Shown piece after piece: positions 5,757 to 9,821 of a stretch of 9,821 nt of DNA. Both the position numbers and the translations under genes were made by a program. The DNA is from Candidatus Bipolaricaulota bacterium (GTDB taxonomy: Bacteria > Bipolaricaulota > Bipolaricaulia > RBG-16-55-9), in contig WFPR01000192.1 in NCBI GenBank assembly GCA_015487455.1, positions 1 to 9,821 of the forward strand, in the 5' to 3' direction. The notes beneath the pieces are model-generated. The model was given only the letters and a program-made list of their open reading frames with translations. It did no database searches and was not told where the DNA came from. How positions within the stretch are numbered: position 1 is the first letter of the stretch; each line of letters opens with the position of its first letter.

Positions 5757-5785
5757 ATCATAGCAAGCGGCGGCCCCGGGCTCAA
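5757..5785 (-). promoter_or_regulatory. Predicted promoter of nuoC-nuoD-nuoI
   Basis: On the minus strand TTGAGC (complement of 5780-5785; 4 of 6) is followed by exactly 17 bases and TATGAT (complement of 5757-5762; 5 of 6). The expected start is near 5750, giving a leader of about 70 bases. It implies that the nuo genes are not simply read through from folC, whose stop is 31 bases upstream of the -35 element. Confidence 0.6.
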
Positions 5786-5815
5786 CGACACGACACGGCT
5801 CGATCTCGATCAGGT

Positions 5816-7189
5816 TCAGGGGTCAGGACCCCACCGCCGGGCGACCTCGCCCGCGAGGTAGAACGAGCCCGTGACGCACAGCAACCCCTCCTCGCCCCAA
5901 GCGTGCGCGAGCGTCCAGGCGCGCTCGAGCGCCCGATCGAGATTGGGCTCGGCCTCGCCGGGCAGCCCGGGGCGCAGCGCCCGGGCCAGGCGCAGCAGCT
6001 CGTGGGGCGAGGCGCTGCGCGGCTGGCCCGTCACGGTGAAGACCGCGCGTTCCGCGATCGGCAGGATCTCCCGCAGGCTCCCCTTGAGGTCCTTGTCGGC
6101 GCTCATCGCCAGGAGGAGCGCCACGCGCCTCCGGGGGAAGCGGGCCTGCAGCGTCTCGCGCAGCGCGCGCAGCGACGAGGGGTTGTGGGCCACGTCCAGC
6201 ACGATCAGCGGGTCTTCCGAGAGCACTTCAATTCGTCCGCGCAGCCGGACGACCTGAAGCCCCGAGCGGACGTGCTCCTCCGCAATGGGGAGGCCCGTCG
6301 CCTCGCGGAGGGCCTCGAGGGCGGCCACGGCCACGGCGGCGTTCAGGCGCTGGTGGCGCCCCAGCAGGGGCAGCGTCAGGCGCTCGTAGCGGCGCGCCCA
6401 CGTCTCGACGGCGAAGGGGTCGCCGTCCCCGTCCTTTGGGGCCTCGACGTGGAAGTCCCGCCCCCGCTCGTAGAGCGCCCGCACGCCCCGCTCCCGCGCG
6501 ACCCGGCGGATGACGCGGGCCGGGCCGGGCTGCTCCCGCGCGCTCACCCCCGAGACGGCCGGGACGTCCCGCTTCAAGATCCCGGCCTTCTCGAAGGCGA
6601 TCCGCTCGAGGGTGTCGCCCAAGATGTGCGTGTGGTCGTAGTCGATGCTGGTGATCGCGGCCACGGCCGGGGTCACGACGTTGGTCGCGTCGAGGCGCCC
6701 CCCCAGCCCGACCTCGAGCACCACGACGTCGGCCTTCCGCTCGGCGAAGTACAGCAGCGCGAGCGCCGTGATCAGCTCGAAGAACGTCAGGGGGTCGCCC
6801 GCGCGCCGCTGGCGTTCTAAGTGCGGGTGGAGCGCGTTCATCGCCGCGACGAAGTCCTCGTCGGGGATCGGCCGCCCGTCGAGCGCGACCCGCTCGTTCA
6901 GCCGGATCAAATGGGGCTTGGAGAAGAGGCCGACCCGCAGGCCCGCCCGCTGCAGCGCCGAGGCGACCATGGCGCAGACGGAGCCCTTCCCCTTGGTGCC
7001 CGCGACGTGCACGATGGGGTACGCCCGATCGGGGGCGCCGAGGGCGTCGAGCGCGGCCCGCACCCGCCGCAGGTCGAGCTGCCCCTTGACGGCGCGCGTC
7101 AGCCCCAGGCGCTCGTAGTTGGTGAAGCGCTTGATGTACGCGAACGCGTCGTCGAACGTCGCGAACGGCCCGCCCCTCCCTGGGCCCAT
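5816..7189 (-). CDS. folC: Dihydrofolate synthase / folylpolyglutamate synthase (FolC)
   Basis: Mur-ligase family enzyme that uses ATP to add glutamate to dihydropteroate and/or to extend the glutamate tail of folates. The 457-residue length is somewhat above the usual 420-430. The P-loop is HVAGTKGKGSV at 61-71. Next come VGLGGRLDATNVV at 160-172, the metal and phosphate segment SIDYDHTHILGDTLERIAFEKAGI at 181-204 (D-Y-D-H where D-x-D-H is usual), LGRHQRLNAAVAVAA near 276, the C-terminal-domain motif VLDVAHNPSS at 330-339, and VTGSFYLAGEV at 439-449. The ATG at 7187-7189 is the only start codon before the conserved N-terminal helix. It has no properly spaced ribosome binding site but lies 9 bases after a predicted -10 element, consistent with a leaderless message. 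It is divergent from the Lon-family gene. Confidence 0.96.
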   Translation of the reverse strand: MGPGRGGPFATFDDAFAYIKRFTNYERLGLTRAVKGQLDLRRVRAALDALGAPDRAYPIVHVAGTKGKGSVCAMVASALQRAGLRVGLFSKPHLIRLNERVALDGRPIPDEDFVAAMNALHPHLERQRRAGDPLTFFELITALALLYFAERKADVVVLEVGLGGRLDATNVVTPAVAAITSIDYDHTHILGDTLERIAFEKAGILKRDVPAVSGVSAREQPGPARVIRRVARERGVRALYERGRDFHVEAPKDGDGDPFAVETWARRYERLTLPLLGRHQRLNAAVAVAALEALREATGLPIAEEHVRSGLQVVRLRGRIEVLSEDPLIVLDVAHNPSSLRALRETLQARFPRRRVALLLAMSADKDLKGSLREILPIAERAVFTVTGQPRSASPHELLRLARALRPGLPGEAEPNLDRALERAWTLAHAWGEEGLLCVTGSFYLAGEVARRWGPDP

Positions 7190-7198
7190 GGCCTCGGG

Positions 7199-7227
7199 AT
7201 TCTACGCCCCTCGGCGGGGGTTGGCAA
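7199..7227 (-). promoter_or_regulatory. Predicted folC promoter, sharing its -35 with the divergent gene
   Basis: On the minus strand TTGCCA (complement of 7222-7227; 5 of 6) is followed by 17 bases and TAGAAT (complement of 7199-7204; 5 of 6). Only 9 bases separate the -10 element from the folC ATG, so transcription should start within about 3 bases of it. Confidence 0.6.
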
Positions 7228-7250
7228 CGCCCGCCCCCGTCTGCTTTAAT
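7221..7250 (+). promoter_or_regulatory. Predicted promoter of the Lon-family gene
   Basis: TTGGCA at 7221-7226 (5 of 6), an 18-base spacer, then TTTAAT at 7245-7250 (5 of 6), preceded by an extended -10 TGC at 7242-7244. The ATG at 7261 is only 10 bases beyond the -10 element. AGGGG at 7251-7255 could bind a ribosome only if transcription starts further upstream than this promoter predicts. Confidence 0.6.
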
Positions 7251-7260
7251 AGGGGCGCCC

Positions 7261-9821
7261 ATGAGCCCGAGACGAGATCGGAACCCCGTCCCTAGCCCCA
7301 ATACCGGCGAGGTGCCGCAGGCGCTGCGGCGTCGCCGGGTGGAGCCGGAGCGGCTCCGACGGACGTTCGATCTCCAGAAGCTGGGCATCTCGTCGACGGA
7401 GGAGCTGCCCCCGCTGGAGGGGATCATCGGGCAGGAGCGGGCGGTGCGCGCCCTGCGCTTCGGCCTGGGCGTCGAGTCCGTCGGCTTCAACACCTACGTC
7501 GCGGGGCCGCCCGGCATCGGCAAGATGACCGCCGTCCAGGCGTTCCTCGAGGAGCTGGCCAAGCAGAAGCCCACCCCCGCCGACTGGTGCTACGTCAACA
7601 ACTTCGACGACCCCTACCAGCCGAAGGCGCTCAAGCTCCCGCCGGGGAGGGGCCGAGAGCTACAGCAGGACATGCGGGCGCTCATCCAGCACGTCCGCGA
7701 GGCGATCCCCAAGGCGTTCGAGAGCGAGGAGTACCAAGCCCGGCGCGAGGAGATCCTGAACGCCTTCAACAAGCAGCGCGAAAAAGTTTTAGAGGAGCTG
7801 AGCCAGCGGGCCCAGGGGGCGGGCTTCGCGCTGCAGGCCACGCCCTTCGGGGTGCTGATCGTGCCGGTGCGCGAGGGGCGGCCGATGAGCGACGCGGAGC
7901 TGCAGCAGCTCCCCGATCGCATCCGGGAGGAGATCCAGCGGCGCCGCGAGGCGCTGAGCGAGGAGCTCCAGCAGGCCATGAAGGAGATCCGTCGGCTGGA
8001 GCGGGCCGCCCAGCAGAAGCTCCAGGAGCTGGATCGTCAGGTGGCCCTCTACATCGTCGGCGGGCTCGTGGAGGACCTCGTCGAAAAGTACAGGGACCTG
8101 CCCGAGGTCGTGGAGCACCTCCAAGCCGTCCAGAAGGACATCTTGGAGAACATCGGGCTGTTCCGGAGCCCGCCAGCCCAGCTGGCCCCGTCGGCCCAGC
8201 AAGCGGGGCCGGGGCCGGGGCAGCCGGGCGGGCCGCCCGTCCCGCTGCCGCCGGGGCTGTGGGCGCCCGAGCTGCCCTTCCGCAAGTACGAGGTCAACGT
8301 GCTGGTCGACAACTCGGGGCAGCAAGGCGCCCCCGTGGTCGTCGAGATGAACCCCAGCTACCCCAACCTCTTCGGCCGCATCGAGAAGGAGATGCACCTC
8401 GGGGCGCTGTACACGGACTTCACCCTGATCAAGCCCGGCTCGCTCCACCGGGCCAACGGCGGCTATCTCGTGCTGCCCGTCGAGGACCTGCTCGTCAACC
8501 TCTTCAGCTGGGAGGGCCTCAAGCGGGCGCTCCGCAGCCGGGAGATCCAGATCGAGGAGATCGGCGAGCGGCTGGGCTTCTTGACCACGAAGAGCCTCCG
8601 GCCCCAGCCGATCCCCCTGGACGTCAAGGTCGTGCTGGTCGGGCGTCCCCTGCTGTACTACCTGCTCTACTGGCTCGACGAGGAGTTCGCGGAGCTGTTC
8701 AAGGTCAAGGCGGACTTCGACGTCCGCATGGACGCGACCGACGAGAACGTCCGCGACTTCGTCGCGTTTCTATGCACCCTCTGCCGCAAGGAGCGCTTGA
8801 AGCACCTCGACCTGGGGGGCGCCGTCAAGGTGCTCGAGTACGCCACCCGACTGGCAGAAGATCAACAAAAGCTCTCGACCCACTTCGGGGCGATCGCGGA
8901 CCTCGTCCGGGAGGCGAACTTCTGGGCCACCCAGGCAAACGCCCCGCGCATCACGGCCGAGCACGTCCAAAAAGCCCTGGAGGAGAAGGTCTACCGCTCG
9001 CGGCTCATCCAGGACCGCATCCAGGAGCTGATCGCCCGCGGCGTGCTGCTCATCGACACCGAGGGCCAGGCCGTCGGCCAGGTCAACGGGCTGGCCGTGA
9101 TCAGCCTCGGCGACTACGAGTTCGGGAAGCCCTCCCGCATTACGGCCAGCGTCGGCCCCGGCCGCGAGGGGATCATCGACATCGAGCGCGAGGTCGAGCT
9201 GGGCGGCCCGATCCACAGCAAGGGCGTCCTGATCCTCGGGGGGTACCTCTCGTACAAATACGCCCAGGACAAGCCGCTGACGCTGGCGGCCCGGCTCGTC
9301 TTCGAGCAGAGCTACGAGGGGGTGGAGGGGGACAGCGCCTCGAGCGCGGAGCTGTACGCGCTGCTCTCGGCCCTCTCGGGGCTGCCCATAAAGCAGGGCA
9401 TCGCGGTCACGGGCTCCGTCAACCAGCACGGCGAGGTGCAAGCCGTCGGCGGCGTGAACGAGAAGATCGAGGGCTTCTTCGACGTCTGCAAGGTCAAGGG
9501 GCTCACGGGCGACCAGGGGGTGATCATCCCCGCCAGCAACGTGCAGAACCTGCAGCTGCGGGAGGACGTCGTCGAGGCCGTGCGCGAGGGGAAGTTCCAC
9601 ATCTGGGCGGTCAAGACCGTCGACGAGGGCATGGAGATCCTGACGGGCGTGCCCGCGGGCGAGCGCGGCCCCGACGGCCAGTTCCCCAAGGGCACCGTCA
9701 ACCACCTCGTGGACCGGCGGCTGCGGGAGCTGCAGAAGGCGTTGGAGGAGGGGCCGGAGGAGGCCCCGCCCAAGCGGGAGCGGGCCCCGCGCCGCCGACG
9801 CGAGCCCGAGCCGCCCCAGCC
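7261..9821 (+). CDS. Lon-family ATP-dependent protease (YcbZ/AAA_32 type), 3' end cut by window
   Basis: A AAA+ ATPase fused to a Lon-type Ser-Lys peptidase; 853 codons are visible with no stop. Walker A is GPPGIGKMT at 82-90, in the looser GxxGxGKxT form of this family. A long charged, coiled-coil-prone insert covers about 135-300. A Pro/Gly-rich linker (303-339) follows, then the core resumes with YEVNVLVDN, NPSYPNLFGRIE and NGGYLVL (399-405, Walker B region). The peptidase part has GDSASSAEL with catalytic S692 and GGVNEKIEG with catalytic K735. No membrane segment is seen, so it is cytoplasmic, unlike archaeal LonB. The tail after about 820 is Glu/Pro/Arg-rich and probably disordered, so little is missing. 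The ATG is chosen for promoter proximity; in-frame GTG codons at 7312 and 7339 lie nearer to conserved sequence. Targets are unknown; regulated proteolysis is inferred from the family. Confidence 0.93.
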   Translation, partial: MSPRRDRNPVPSPNTGEVPQALRRRRVEPERLRRTFDLQKLGISSTEELPPLEGIIGQERAVRALRFGLGVESVGFNTYVAGPPGIGKMTAVQAFLEELAKQKPTPADWCYVNNFDDPYQPKALKLPPGRGRELQQDMRALIQHVREAIPKAFESEEYQARREEILNAFNKQREKVLEELSQRAQGAGFALQATPFGVLIVPVREGRPMSDAELQQLPDRIREEIQRRREALSEELQQAMKEIRRLERAAQQKLQELDRQVALYIVGGLVEDLVEKYRDLPEVVEHLQAVQKDILENIGLFRSPPAQLAPSAQQAGPGPGQPGGPPVPLPPGLWAPELPFRKYEVNVLVDNSGQQGAPVVVEMNPSYPNLFGRIEKEMHLGALYTDFTLIKPGSLHRANGGYLVLPVEDLLVNLFSWEGLKRALRSREIQIEEIGERLGFLTTKSLRPQPIPLDVKVVLVGRPLLYYLLYWLDEEFAELFKVKADFDVRMDATDENVRDFVAFLCTLCRKERLKHLDLGGAVKVLEYATRLAEDQQKLSTHFGAIADLVREANFWATQANAPRITAEHVQKALEEKVYRSRLIQDRIQELIARGVLLIDTEGQAVGQVNGLAVISLGDYEFGKPSRITASVGPGREGIIDIEREVELGGPIHSKGVLILGGYLSYKYAQDKPLTLAARLVFEQSYEGVEGDSASSAELYALLSALSGLPIKQGIAVTGSVNQHGEVQAVGGVNEKIEGFFDVCKVKGLTGDQGVIIPASNVQNLQLREDVVEAVREGKFHIWAVKTVDEGMEILTGVPAGERGPDGQFPKGTVNHLVDRRLRELQKALEEGPEEAPPKRERAPRRRREPEPPQ

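Noticed and set aside
5819..5832. Perfect inverted repeat GGGGTC-AG-GACCCC at the folC 3' end
   Set aside because: It lies in the last folC codons, leaves too small a loop at full pairing and has no U-run after it, so it is not a credible terminator.
5729..6820. Plus-strand open frame (363 codons) opposite folC
   Set aside because: The FolC motifs on the minus strand are unmistakable; the plus-strand product is low-complexity Arg/Gly/His/Val with no family features.
8770..9705. Minus-strand open frame (311 codons) opposite the protease gene
   Set aside because: The plus strand here encodes the conserved Lon peptidase domain with its Ser-Lys pair; the minus-strand frame is a shadow.

Overview
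The window is densely coding, GC-rich DNA from a bacterium. Promoters match the sigma-70 consensus, several genes carry AGGAGG-type ribosome binding sites, and complex I subunits, FolC and a soluble Lon-family protease are all bacterial in style. Several proteins are of kinds common in archaea and thermophiles: an aspartate transcarbamoylase catalytic chain with a Pyrococcus-like N-terminus, its PyrI regulatory chain, a ThpR/LigT RNA cyclic phosphodiesterase and an archease. I cannot name the phylum from this sequence; a thermophilic or deep-branching bacterium is a reasonable guess, no more.

Layout. (1) Bases 1-3347, plus strand: a good promoter (TTGCCC-17-TATAAT) drives a tight run pyrB - pyrI - thpR - archease - DUF5694-like protein, with gaps of 14, 4, 5 and 21 bases. 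The first two genes make the aspartate transcarbamoylase holoenzyme of pyrimidine synthesis. The next two belong to RNA-end chemistry (2',3'-cyclic phosphate hydrolysis and the RtcB ligase cofactor). The last is a TraB/ChaN-like protein of unknown function. Codon use shifts in the middle of the archease gene and through the DUF5694-like gene. (2) Bases 3366-5785, minus strand: nuoC - nuoD - nuoI, three subunits of the quinone-reducing module of respiratory complex I, with their own promoter and a 70-base leader containing a stem-loop. The other nuo genes are not in the window, and NuoI lacks one of the eight usual cluster-ligand cysteines. (3) Bases 5816-7189, minus strand: folC (folate and polyglutamate synthesis). 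(4) Bases 7261-9821, plus strand: a YcbZ-like Lon-family ATP-dependent protease, cut by the window end.

folC and the protease gene are divergent across only 71 bases. Their predicted promoters are back to back and share one palindromic -35 element (TTGGCAA). Both -10 elements sit 9-10 bases from the start codons, so both messages are predicted to be leaderless or nearly so. There is no gene-free stretch over 300 bases; the longest is 136 bases between nuoC and folC. I saw no RNA genes, insertion sequences, CRISPR arrays or convincing terminators.
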